Shown: piece after piece, positions 1 to 7,107 of the stretch
How the letters are laid out: every line of letters starts with the position of its first letter
Numbering within the stretch: the first letter of the stretch is position 1
Assembly: GCA_022842805.1 (NCBI GenBank)
Contig: JALHOX010000069.1
Coordinates: 1 to 13,631 of the forward strand
Reading direction: 5' to 3'
Source of the DNA: Phycisphaerae bacterium
GTDB lineage: Bacteria; Planctomycetota; Phycisphaerae; UBA1845; Fen-1342
Length of the DNA: 13,631 nucleotides
The notes under the pieces: generated by a model
Told to the model about the DNA's origin: nothing
Databases searched by the model: none
The model's input: only the letters and a program-made list of their open reading frames with translations
Made by a program: the position numbers and the translations under genes

Positions 1-1302
1 GAGCAGTGCCTGGCCCAGCGAGACGTTGGCGACTGTTTCGATCTCCGCCATGAAGATGTATTTGCCGTCGAGGCGCAGGATGGCGTCGTCGTTGTTGAAA
101 AGCTCGATGCGGGCGTCGTCGTCCATCGCGTCGCCGTCGCCGTCGAGATCGACTCGCACACCTTGGCGGAGGACGACGGTCGCGTTCGCGGCGTTGCCGC
201 CCGGCACAAAGACGAGCACGCCGTCCTCATCCGGATTCGGGTTGTTGGTGGTCGCGCCGTAGACGTAGTCGCCGTTGTCGTTCGAGACGGTGGTGAAGAA
301 GCAGCCGGTGAAGATCGTGTCGTCAAACAGCTCGCCCTTGATGCCGCCCGGCACTTCGTCGTCGGTGGACGCCACGACTGCGCCGTTGCGGACGAGCCAG
401 TCCTCCGTGTCGGCGTTGTTGCCGCGGGCGAACCAGTCGCCATTCGAGCCAAGGAACGGCTCGACGACGTTCAGGACGTTGCTGGTGAAGCCGGAGCCGG
501 GCAGAATCGCGCCTTCCTGAATCACGACCGCGCCGTTGTAGAACAGAACGTCATCGATCGCGGTCGACGGGTTGTTGGTGTCGCCCTGGACCAGATAGTC
601 GAGTCCATCGTTGGCGGTACGGAAATCGTCGCTGTCGATGAACTGCCAGAGGTCGGTCAGCGGGGCCGCGGCGTCGCCTTCGCGGACGGCGAAGGCGGAG
701 CCATCCGTCAACAGGCAATAGGTGTCGGCCGTCGTGGGGAGGCCCAGCAGCGAGACGGCGAGGAAGTTGGCGGTGCCGTCGCTGTTGATCTGGCAACTGT
801 TGATCGTCAGGCCATAGGTCGCGCCCGCGACGCCGTCGACGCCGTCGCCTTCGCGAATCGGGACTACCCAGGAGCCGTCGGCGTTCTGGCGATAGACGAC
901 TTCGTCGACGGTGGTGGCGGCGCTGGTGTTGTTGGAGCCGACCGTGGCGCCGGCGTCGTTGATCGCCATGGATTGGTCGAATATGCCCCAGTTTTCGCCG
1001 GCCAGGCCGTTGGGGACCGGCGTGCCTTCACGGGCGATGGTGCGCCAGGCGCTGGAGCCGCGCTTAACGAGGACGACTTCGTCTTCGGTCGTGGCCAAGC
1101 CGGTATCGGCGCTGAAGACGAGGTTGCGGCCGTTGGGGCTGCCGTAGATGCGTTCGAAGGCGGTGAATTTAGCGCCCGGAACATCCGGCACATCGGAGCT
1201 GGCAAGCGTGGGGATTTCCGAGAAGATGACCCGGGGTGGGGCGGCAAAGGCCGAGCCGGCCAGAGCCGCGAAGACCATCGATGTGGCAAGCAATCGTCGC
1301 AT
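1..1302 (-). CDS. Secreted repeat protein with REG/QEG blocks, C-terminus cut by the window edge
   Basis: Reading the minus strand from the ATG at 1302 gives 434 codons with no stop before the edge, so the 3' end is missing. A strong ribosome site (AAGGAGAGG) lies just upstream. Residues 1-20 form a Sec signal peptide ending in AFA, with AP at the start of the mature protein. The body repeats a pattern at roughly 57-residue spacing: 'REG' near 91, 150 and 207, 'QEG' near 262, with 'IN-x-x-G' type strings near 114 and 172 and looser versions near 230 and 340. This suggests propeller-like or beta-strand repeats. Residues 385-396 are an acidic, calcium-loop-like stretch (VDLDGDGDAMDD). I do not recognise an enzyme; the pattern recalls the DUF7453-type exported proteins of planctomycetes, but that is from memory. 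By analogy with its two neighbours, the missing C-terminus may carry a dockerin-like or anchor module. Exported location is well supported; function is unknown. Confidence 0.85.
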   Translation of the reverse strand, partial: MRRLLATSMVFAALAGSAFAAPPRVIFSEIPTLASSDVPDVPGAKFTAFERIYGSPNGRNLVFSADTGLATTEDEVVLVKRGSSAWRTIAREGTPVPNGLAGENWGIFDQSMAINDAGATVGSNNTSAATTVDEVVYRQNADGSWVVPIREGDGVDGVAGATYGLTINSCQINSDGTANFLAVSLLGLPTTADTYCLLTDGSAFAVREGDAAAPLTDLWQFIDSDDFRTANDGLDYLVQGDTNNPSTAIDDVLFYNGAVVIQEGAILPGSGFTSNVLNVVEPFLGSNGDWFARGNNADTEDWLVRNGAVVASTDDEVPGGIKGELFDDTIFTGCFFTTVSNDNGDYVYGATTNNPNPDEDGVLVFVPGGNAANATVVLRQGVRVDLDGDGDAMDDDARIELFNNDDAILRLDGKYIFMAEIETVANVSLGQALL

Positions 1303-1407
1303 GATTCCTCTCCTTCAATTACAGGCCCAAATAACCCAATCACGATTCTGTCTACATCGCGGGGATTGCGGCGCCTGGTGCGCGCCACAGCCCGATTCAC
1401 TCACATT

Positions 1408-1430
1408 TGTGCAGGCAGAGCGCCTGCATC
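1408..1430 (-). terminator. Possible terminator hairpin after the C15-like gene
   Basis: A perfect 7-bp inverted repeat (TGCAGGC at 1410-1416 and GCCTGCA at 1422-1428) with a 5-base loop lies 22 bases past the stop codon of the minus-strand gene ending at 1451. There is no T-run after the stem, so it may be a processing or stability hairpin rather than a true intrinsic terminator. Confidence 0.35.
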
Positions 1431-1450
1431 ACGGCAAGCTCGCGTCGTAT

Positions 1451-2554
1451 TTATTGCTGAACCAGCAGGCCGACGAAATTGGCGATGTCGCCCACGCTGA
1501 TCGCGTTGTCAAAGTTCGTGTCGGCGCGATTGATGTTGCACGCGGGATACTGCGCCAGATACGCCGGGGGATCGGTGAGTGTGAGCACGAACGGCGAAAT
1601 GTCGCCGACGCTCAGCACGCCGTCGCAATTCAGGTCGCCGACTGAGCGGCGTTCGTCGAGCGCCGCGAGCACGACGCGCAGCGTGACTTCGGTGGCGGCG
1701 ACGGCTTCGGGCAGGGTCATCGCGTAGCCGACGTGGATGTGTCCGCCGGTGGCGCACCAGAGCGGGTCGAGGGGGTCGTTGTGCAGATCCTGATACCAGT
1801 TGCCGTGATAGCCGATGTAGTTCGAGAGAAATGCGCTGGGGTCGATCGGCTCGATGAAGGCGTTCAGCGTCGGCACCTGCGCCTCGACTGCGTCGACGAT
1901 GGCCTGCATCGGCTGGCTGCTGAAGCGCTCGTTGAAAAATGGCTCGCTGCTGCTCGGTAGCTCCGGTGTTGGACGCGTCGGGTTGAGGTAGTCGGGCGTC
2001 CATTGATTGAGCGGATAGACGCGGTTGCCGCCCTCCATTTCCCAATCGCGGTCGTTGCCGGCGCGGCTGAAGGTGACGATGCCGACGGGTTTCACGACAT
2101 CGACCAGCAGCCACCAGTCGGCGGAGCTGTCCTGATAGTCGACTTCGAAGTCGCCGACGCCGCGGCCGAAGCCCTGGGGGAATTCGGGGAAGAATGAGTA
2201 AACGTTGTAGCCGCGGCCTTCCCAATTGGCTCCGATCCAGCCCAGCGGGTTTTGGGTAGCGCTGGTGCTAAAACGGCGGACCATCTCGTTGGTGGGCGGC
2301 CAGTAGCCCGTGATCATGACATTCGGCAGGCCGTTGCCGGGGCCGGCGAGAATCTCGGCGGCGCCGCGAACATGGCTGGGCTTGTCCGGATCGACGAGAT
2401 AGCGTTCGTCGATCGGCACGAACGGGTTGGGCTGGAACCAGGGATCGTTCGGATCATCGTTGGCCCGCCGATCCTGCGCGAGCGCGTTGGACGTCAGTAG
2501 CGCAAACAGGACGCCCGCGCTCGCGACCATACGCCCAGGGCGCATTCTCTTCAT
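1451..2554 (-). CDS. Exported protein with pyroglutamyl-peptidase (C15)-like core and C-terminal dockerin-like module
   Basis: 367 residues. The ATG at 2554 follows AAGGA at 8-base spacing. Residues 1-27 are a Sec signal peptide (hydrophobic run, ending NALAQ). Residues 76-285 resemble peptidase family C15: an opening strand 'NVMITGYWPP' where C15 has 'VLVTGFEPF'; 'SRAGNDRDWEMEGGNRV' (163-179) where C15 has 'GLAGGR...ERVAIN', placing Glu173 at the catalytic Glu; and 'GGHIHVGY' (270-277), matching 'GFIHVP' and placing His274 at the catalytic His. At the expected nucleophile position, about 24 residues before His274, the sequence reads 'IGYHGNWY' with no Cys, so activity is doubtful. Residues 305-367 hold two EF-hand-like dockerin repeats; the second has Asn where the first has Gly. 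It sits between two other exported-protein genes but with gaps that argue against one operon. The C15 relationship is my motif alignment, not a search; the export and dockerin calls are firmer. Confidence 0.85.
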   Translation of the reverse strand: MKRMRPGRMVASAGVLFALLTSNALAQDRRANDDPNDPWFQPNPFVPIDERYLVDPDKPSHVRGAAEILAGPGNGLPNVMITGYWPPTNEMVRRFSTSATQNPLGWIGANWEGRGYNVYSFFPEFPQGFGRGVGDFEVDYQDSSADWWLLVDVVKPVGIVTFSRAGNDRDWEMEGGNRVYPLNQWTPDYLNPTRPTPELPSSSEPFFNERFSSQPMQAIVDAVEAQVPTLNAFIEPIDPSAFLSNYIGYHGNWYQDLHNDPLDPLWCATGGHIHVGYAMTLPEAVAATEVTLRVVLAALDERRSVGDLNCDGVLSVGDISPFVLTLTDPPAYLAQYPACNINRADTNFDNAISVGDIANFVGLLVQQ

Positions 2555-2880
2555 TTGCAGGTTCCTTTTTTCCGTCCACCTTTCGGCGCCGCTTCAGAAT
2601 GGCGACCCGAGCCCAAGAGGCGGGCTGTTGATTGCGTTCGTAGATTACCCGCCCATCCCACCGCTGTATATGCGATTATGGCAATAGGCTAAATCGCGCG
2701 GGCCCTCGCCGACATTGCTTCTGTGGGGCTTCGGCAATGAAGCAAAAGAACGATCGCCGCGGGGCACACCGGGAGGTGAAGCGTGCCTGCGGCGATCGCT
2801 CGGAGGTTTCGGCATTCGAGGCGCGCGGCGGGCGGTCGACGGACGCGTCGGCCGGCGGCGCTGCGCCTGTCGCTGGTTTG
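2555..2880. other. Intergenic region between two minus-strand genes
   Basis: This 326-base gap lies downstream of the gene ending at 2881 and upstream of the gene starting at 2554. It holds the terminator hairpin at 2740-2798, an alternative overlapping dyad (TTGCTTC at 2715-2721 with GAAGCAA at 2739-2745), and an AT-richer patch around 2665-2695 that could host the promoter of the C15-like gene (a CATAAT hexamer on the minus strand, with no good -35). Open frames here are long only because of the high GC content, and I see no real gene. Confidence 0.5.
2740..2798 (-). terminator. Rho-independent terminator of the propeller/dockerin gene
   Basis: A perfect 10-bp inverted repeat (CGATCGCCGC at 2751-2760 and GCGGCGATCG at 2789-2798) can extend inward through GCAC/GTGC. 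On the minus strand the stem is followed directly by TTCTTTTGCTT. It lies 83 bases beyond the stop codon at 2881, in the right orientation to end that transcript. Confidence 0.6.
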
Positions 2881-4569
2881 TTACGGACCGGTCAGCAGGG
2901 CGACGAAGGGCGAGATGTCGCCGACCGTCACGAAGCCGTCGCAGTTCACGTCAGCCGATTCGAGGCAGCAATCGGGGAAGGCGGCCACGTAGCCGGCAGG
3001 GTTCGTGATCGCGAGCACGAAGGGCGAGATGTCGCCGACGGTGACGAAGCCGTCGCAGTTCATGTCGCCGATCAGGCACTTCTTGCACAGCACGTCTTCC
3101 AGGAGGTCCGGGTCGACGGCGAAAAGCTCGCGGAAGGTGCCCTGCTGCTGGAAGGGCTCGTTATTGGCGGTGATGGTCGGCATCTGGTGCGCGTTGACGA
3201 CCGGCTGCACGCGTCTGCTGTTGCAATCGCGGCACTGATTGTCGAAGCGCTGGATCAGATAAGGCACCGGGAAGGGCACGCCGAAGCTCTCGGTCGTGGC
3301 CAGAATGTAGGTGCCCAGCGCCGTCAGATTCGGCGTCGGCAGGTGTTGCGCGCCATAGTCAGCGCGGGGGCCGCCGAAGACCTCCGACGGAAGTGCGGCG
3401 TTTCCAAGGGCGTCGAGCCGCAGGGCCAGCACGTCGCGCGAGGTCGTGCCCGTCGGCGTGAAGGCGGGGGTGGTCGATTCGCCGCTGACGGTCACCCGGC
3501 CCGCGGGCGCGGTGATGTGCCGACCGATGTCGACGTTGCCGGCAATGTCGTAGCGGTTCGACCAGCCGGGCGCGCCGTTCTGGTTGATCTGGAAGGCCAG
3601 CACGTCGTGGAAGAACGTCGGGAATTGACAGGATTGGAGGCACTGGGCGATGACATCGCCGCCGATGACCAGATTGGGCACGCCTCCGGCGACGGGCTGC
3701 AAGTCGATTGAGTAGCCGTGCTCGACGACGCCGAAGTTGCCGACCGGAGTCATGATGGGCGACTGGCCGTACCAGCGATTCAGCAGCGGATTGCCGCCGG
3801 CATCCAGCCGGGTGACGAGTACGTCGCTCTCGACTTCGGCGTTGACCGCCGTGTTGAAGATCCGGTTGCAATTGCCGACCAGGGCGTACTCGCCGGTGCG
3901 AGTCTCGATCACCTGTTCATAATTAGCGCGACCGCGTACGCCGTTTTTCACGGCCCAGGCGTCGCGCTCCCAGATGATGTTTCCGATGCCGTCGGTGCCG
4001 ACCGCGACGGCCGTGCCGAGGTCGTTGGGGGTGGTGATGCGCCAGCCGCAAGCGACGAATTGGAGTGGCGTGCCCGGTAGATCACTGACTTCGATGACGT
4101 CGTAGAAGGACTCGATGCGGTCGTACACGCGGAACCAGACGACGTTGTTGCCGGGGTCGAGGCGCAGCAAGTAGGCGCCGTCCTGAATGAGCTGACCGTT
4201 CAGGCTCGTCTCCGAGAATTCGCCGCAGACGATCGATCCGTTGTCGGACGTAGCAAAGATCTCCCGCGGGCGCAGGTCGAAGTTCACCTGTCCTTCATTG
4301 GGGATGCGATAGGTCGTCCAGCGAATGGGGGAGAGGTCATTGTCCATGCGCACCACCAGGGGGCGCTCCGGGGTCAGCGGCAAAAACGGAACCTGCTGAT
4401 AGTCGGCGACATACATCAGCGTGCCGTCGACGGCAGGGTCGATCGCCTGCGAAACCGTGTCCTTGAAGGGGTTGTGCAGAACCTGCTGATTCCAGACATA
4501 CTGTTGGGCCAGGGCGGGGCAGGCGAGCGCCGCGAGCGCTCCACATACAAAATGGCATCGACGCATCAT
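2881..4569 (-). CDS. Exported beta-propeller-like protein with two dockerin-like repeats
   Basis: 562 residues from the ATG at 4569. A longer frame reaches 4656, but the ATG at 4569 has GGAG 8 bases upstream and opens directly onto a signal peptide (MMRRCHFVCGALAALACPALAQ), so the shorter start is preferred. A second ATG follows at once. The body (about 23-490) repeats strands of the type 'D-V-L-A-x-R-L-D-x-x-G-N' and 'RLDPGNNVVWFRVY', as in SBBP/delta-60-like propellers; I see no catalytic motif. A CKKC pair precedes the tail. Residues 500-562 contain two dockerin type I-like EF loops, each reading 'D-x-N-C-D-G-F-V-T-V-G-D-I-S-P-F-V'. Their DNA is almost identical (see the repeat features). 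A terminator follows at 2740-2798. Probably an extracellular or surface protein; the ligand or partner cannot be told from sequence. Confidence 0.87.
   Translation of the reverse strand: MMRRCHFVCGALAALACPALAQQYVWNQQVLHNPFKDTVSQAIDPAVDGTLMYVADYQQVPFLPLTPERPLVVRMDNDLSPIRWTTYRIPNEGQVNFDLRPREIFATSDNGSIVCGEFSETSLNGQLIQDGAYLLRLDPGNNVVWFRVYDRIESFYDVIEVSDLPGTPLQFVACGWRITTPNDLGTAVAVGTDGIGNIIWERDAWAVKNGVRGRANYEQVIETRTGEYALVGNCNRIFNTAVNAEVESDVLVTRLDAGGNPLLNRWYGQSPIMTPVGNFGVVEHGYSIDLQPVAGGVPNLVIGGDVIAQCLQSCQFPTFFHDVLAFQINQNGAPGWSNRYDIAGNVDIGRHITAPAGRVTVSGESTTPAFTPTGTTSRDVLALRLDALGNAALPSEVFGGPRADYGAQHLPTPNLTALGTYILATTESFGVPFPVPYLIQRFDNQCRDCNSRRVQPVVNAHQMPTITANNEPFQQQGTFRELFAVDPDLLEDVLCKKCLIGDMNCDGFVTVGDISPFVLAITNPAGYVAAFPDCCLESADVNCDGFVTVGDISPFVALLTGP
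2903..2952 (-). repeat. Dockerin-like EF-loop repeat, copy 2
   Basis: A 50-base unit that matches 3017-3066 at 47 of 50 positions by eye. It encodes the last calcium-loop-like D-V-N-C-D-G motif of the propeller/dockerin protein. Confidence 0.8.
3017..3066 (-). repeat. Dockerin-like EF-loop repeat, copy 1
   Basis: Partner of the unit at 2903-2952, 114 bases apart, in the same reading frame. It encodes D-M-N-C-D-G followed by the shared helix. A more diverged relative of this unit lies in the neighbouring gene around 1585-1640. Confidence 0.8.
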
Positions 4570-4577
4570 CTTCAAAT

Positions 4578-4581
4578 CTCC
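4578..4581 (-). promoter_or_regulatory. Ribosome binding site fixing the start at 4569
   Basis: GGAG on the minus strand, 8 bases before the ATG at 4569. It favours the start that yields a clean signal peptide over the longer upstream frame. Confidence 0.6.
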
Positions 4582-4737
4582 AGCGGTTTGAGAGTCTGCT
4601 TGGTGTTGCTCAAAACTCGATTCATTTCGCCAAGCGCTAAGAGGACGGACGAGCACCCCATGCGGCTATCCGGCGTGATCGGAATTTCGCCGCCCGGCCT
4701 GCCGCGCCGACGGGCCGCGCGGGGTCGCCGCTTTCCG

Positions 4738-4743
4738 TATAAT
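4738..4743 (+). promoter_or_regulatory. Candidate -10 box for the cyclophilin gene
   Basis: A perfect TATAAT hexamer in a very GC-rich divergent intergenic region, 105 bases before the cyclophilin start. There is no recognisable -35 hexamer at 16-18 bases and no extended TG, so this is only a candidate. Confidence 0.35.
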
Positions 4744-4763
4744 CTGCCGAAACGGGCGACGCC

Positions 4764-4790
4764 CCGGGACCGCGCCGCAGGGCGGCCCGG
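4764..4790 (+). promoter_or_regulatory. GC-rich leader hairpin upstream of the cyclophilin gene
   Basis: CCGGG (4764-4768), a bulged A, then CCGC (4770-4773) pair with GCGG (4782-4785) and CCCGG (4786-4790) around an 8-base loop, giving 9 GC pairs. If transcription starts just after the TATAAT at 4738, this sits near the 5' end of the mRNA and could stabilise or attenuate it. There is no T-run after it. Confidence 0.4.
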
Positions 4791-4848
4791 AGAATCTCTC
4801 GTAACTAATTGAATGCTCGGTACTTAGCCGCTTCGCACAGGAACAAGC

Positions 4849-6096
4849 ATGATCCGAATGCACGTCTTGACCCTGGGAATGCTGATCATTGCCCAGGCCA
4901 GCACCCTGCAGTGTCCCCTCGGTACCGATGCCGGGACGCCCGACTTCGTCTTTACGCCCACCCCGCGCACCATCCCCACTTTCGCCGACCGATCCACCGA
5001 CACGGCCGAGGTCGGCGACGAGGTGTCGCTCTTCGCGGAGGCCGATGACATCGGCGGTGGAGCAGTCTTTTTCAGTTGGGTGCAGGTCGGCGGTCCGGGA
5101 GTGCGGATCGAGGACAGCCTCTCTGAAGAAGCCTTCTTCGTCGCCCCCTCCGTGGGCAGCGAAACTACGCTGGAGTTTCTGGTCACCACCCGCAACGCGG
5201 CGGGCGATGTCGGGCGGGCCACGATTGACGTGACCGTCGAGGCCGACCCCAGCTATCAGCCGCCCGGCCCCGACGGCACCCCGGTCACCGGCGGCGGGAC
5301 ACGCGGTCCCAATGCCAATGCGGGCTCCGACCAATCGGTTGAGGCCGGCTCCACGGTCATTCTCTCGGGCGCAGCCAGCAGCGGCGCTGGGCTGACGTTT
5401 AGTTGGGCCCAGGTTTTCGGACCGACGCTGACGCTTGAAGGCGCCAGCTCCGGCCGGCTGACCTTTACCGCGCCGGACTTTGTCAACGGAGGGACCAACC
5501 GGCTTGAGTTCGAGCTGACCGTCACCGATGTCCGCGGCCGCCGCGACACCGATCGCGTCATCATCAAGATCAGCAGCGCCGGCTCGGGCGACAACCCGCA
5601 GGTGCGCGTCGTCACCAACTTCGGCAACATCACCGTTGAGCTATTCCCCCAGGAAGCGCCAATCACCGTGGCAAACTTCCTGGAATACGTGGACGACGAC
5701 TTCTACGACGGGTTGATCTTCCACCGCGTGATCGCCGGCTTTGTGATTCAGGGCGGCGGATTCCAGCCCGGCCTGACGCCGCGCGACGGGCGCGACCCGA
5801 TCATTCTCGAATCGCGGAACGGCCTGCAGAACGACCGCGGGACGATCGCCATGGCCCGCACCAACGATCCAAACTCGGCGTCTTCCGAGTTTTACTTCAA
5901 CCTGGTGGACAACAACGACCTGAACTTCTCCGAGGGGCCGCCGGTGGTCGAGGGCTACGCCGTCTTCGGCCGCATCATCGAAGGCTTGAGCGTGATCGAC
6001 CGCATCGGCGCGGTCGATACCGAATCTCGCCAGGGGTTCAATGATGTGCCGGTGCAGGACGTGATCATTCAGCGCGTCGAGCGCGTCGCGCAATAG
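4849..6096 (+). CDS. Secreted cyclophilin-type peptidyl-prolyl cis-trans isomerase with two Ig/PKD-like domains
   Basis: 415 residues; ATG preceded by AGGAA at short spacing. Residues 1-22 form a signal peptide ending near Cys22; 'STLQC' is not a canonical lipobox, so lipid anchoring is unsure. Residues about 45-130 and 155-243 are two beta-sandwich domains of PKD/K319L type ('FSWVQVGGP' in the first; 'NAGSDQSVEAGSTVILSGA', 'FSWAQVFGP', 'LTVTDVRGRRD' in the second). Residues 250-413 are a cyclophilin domain: 'FHRVIAGFVIQGGGF' (291-305) carries the Arg, Phe and Gln of the active site (R293, F298, Q301), then 'MARTNDPNSASSEFYF' (335-350) and 'GYAVFGRIIEGLSVIDRI'. Cyclophilins speed proline isomerisation, so the likely role is folding of exported proteins outside the cytoplasm. 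Upstream is a TATAAT and leader hairpin, downstream a strong hairpin at 6103-6128, so it looks monocistronic. The fusion order (sandwich domains before a C-terminal isomerase) is unusual against plain 165-200-residue bacterial cyclophilins. Confidence 0.92.
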   Translation: MIRMHVLTLGMLIIAQASTLQCPLGTDAGTPDFVFTPTPRTIPTFADRSTDTAEVGDEVSLFAEADDIGGGAVFFSWVQVGGPGVRIEDSLSEEAFFVAPSVGSETTLEFLVTTRNAAGDVGRATIDVTVEADPSYQPPGPDGTPVTGGGTRGPNANAGSDQSVEAGSTVILSGAASSGAGLTFSWAQVFGPTLTLEGASSGRLTFTAPDFVNGGTNRLEFELTVTDVRGRRDTDRVIIKISSAGSGDNPQVRVVTNFGNITVELFPQEAPITVANFLEYVDDDFYDGLIFHRVIAGFVIQGGGFQPGLTPRDGRDPIILESRNGLQNDRGTIAMARTNDPNSASSEFYFNLVDNNDLNFSEGPPVVEGYAVFGRIIEGLSVIDRIGAVDTESRQGFNDVPVQDVIIQRVERVAQ

Positions 6097-6102
6097 TGGC
6101 TG

Positions 6103-6128
6103 CGGCGTCAGGCGAAGGTCTGACGCCG
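6103..6128 (+). terminator. Hairpin terminator after the cyclophilin gene
   Basis: A perfect 9-bp inverted repeat (CGGCGTCAG at 6103-6111, CTGACGCCG at 6120-6128) with an 8-base loop, beginning 7 bases after the TAG at 6094-6096. The tail is ACCATTCTC, without a T-run, so it is a likely but not typical intrinsic terminator. Confidence 0.5.
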
Positions 6129-6267
6129 ACCATTCTCGGACAGTGGGGGGGGCGCGGCCGCTTCGCGCCCGCACTCGCCTCCGCCGCCTCCGCCGTTACA
6201 CTGCAATTGCGACCCGTCGTACTCTCCCTGCGGCCTGTCGCCGAGACTTCGGAAAGACCCTACCGCG

Positions 6268-7107
6268 ATGCGCGTGTGTTTTACGAGCGATCTCCACGGC
6301 ACGCCGGTGCTCTACGACCAACTCGAGGCCCTGCTCGATCAGGAGCGCCCCGCGCTACTGATCCTCGGGGGCGATCTTTGCATCGATGCGCTACAGAGCG
6401 ACCCCAAGGGCACTCAGGCCGCATTCGTCGAGAGTGATCTTGTCCCACGGCTGAAGCGCTGGCGGCGTGCCCTTCCGTCGCTGCGCGTGGCCGCCATTCC
6501 CGGTAATCACGAATGGGTCTGCACCTGGGACATCCTCGCCGCCCACGCCCGCCGCGGTCTGCTGGAATTACTCAATCTTCAATCGCCGCTGGTGCTGAAC
6601 GGGCTGAGCATTCTGGGCTACGGCTGCACGCCGCCCACGCCCTTTTGGGCCAAGGATTTCGAACGGCTGGACCTGCGCAGCGACGATCCGGGCAACTTTG
6701 ACGGGCTTTGTTGGGACGCCGCCTCGCAAAAGCCGAAGCGGTGCGCGGCGCGCGAGTTTTTTCCCACGCGGCCATCGATGGAAGATGACTTCGCCGTGGT
6801 GACGCCGCCTTCTGATCCCTGGGTGTTGGTCGCTCACGCACCGCCCTACGGCACTCAGCTCGATCGCCTGCCGCACGTCGCCGGGCCGGTCGGCTCGCGG
6901 GCGGTGCGGGCGTTTGTCGAGCGGTCTGCGCCGTGTCTTTCGCTCCATGGCCATATCCACGAATCGCCGTCGCTGACGGGCGGCTGGCGCGAGCGCGTCG
7001 GCCGGACGCTTTGCGTAAACCCCGGCCAGGAAGACGCCCGCCTTCACGCCGTCGTGTTTTCGAGCGAAGACCCGGTCGGCACCCTGCGACACAACCTTTT
7101 TCCATGA
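6268..7107 (+). CDS. Calcineurin-like metallophosphoesterase
   Basis: 279 residues. Five metal-binding blocks of the family appear in order: 'SDLHG' (D8, H10), 'GGDL' (D36), 'GNHEW' (N80, H81), 'VAHAPP' (H190) and 'LHGHIHES' (H229, H231), followed by 'CVNPGQ' (N251). The complete set argues for an active two-metal phosphohydrolase; the substrate cannot be told. A central stretch (about 120-180) is a longer, less conserved insert of the kind seen in MPPED-like proteins that act on cyclic nucleotides, but this is only a hint. There is no signal peptide, so it is cytoplasmic. GGAAAG lies 11 bases before the ATG, rather far. Its TGA overlaps the ATG of the shikimate kinase gene (ATGA), so the two are translationally coupled and it heads a three-gene operon. 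Confidence 0.92.
   Translation: MRVCFTSDLHGTPVLYDQLEALLDQERPALLILGGDLCIDALQSDPKGTQAAFVESDLVPRLKRWRRALPSLRVAAIPGNHEWVCTWDILAAHARRGLLELLNLQSPLVLNGLSILGYGCTPPTPFWAKDFERLDLRSDDPGNFDGLCWDAASQKPKRCAAREFFPTRPSMEDDFAVVTPPSDPWVLVAHAPPYGTQLDRLPHVAGPVGSRAVRAFVERSAPCLSLHGHIHESPSLTGGWRERVGRTLCVNPGQEDARLHAVVFSSEDPVGTLRHNLFP

Noticed and set aside
163..1500. Long plus-strand frame of 445 codons
   Set aside because: It is antisense to the signal-peptide protein at 1-1302, is low-complexity (Val, Ala, Gly, Asp, Arg), and has no ribosome site or recognisable motif. The opposite strand has a clean start and export signal.
2737..3711. Plus-strand frame of 324 codons
   Set aside because: It is antisense to the propeller/dockerin gene and crosses its terminator; its composition is that of a GC-driven shadow frame.
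4849..4917. Lipoprotein signal for the cyclophilin
   Set aside because: The residues before Cys22 are T-L-Q, which does not meet the usual lipobox; kept as an open question rather than a call.
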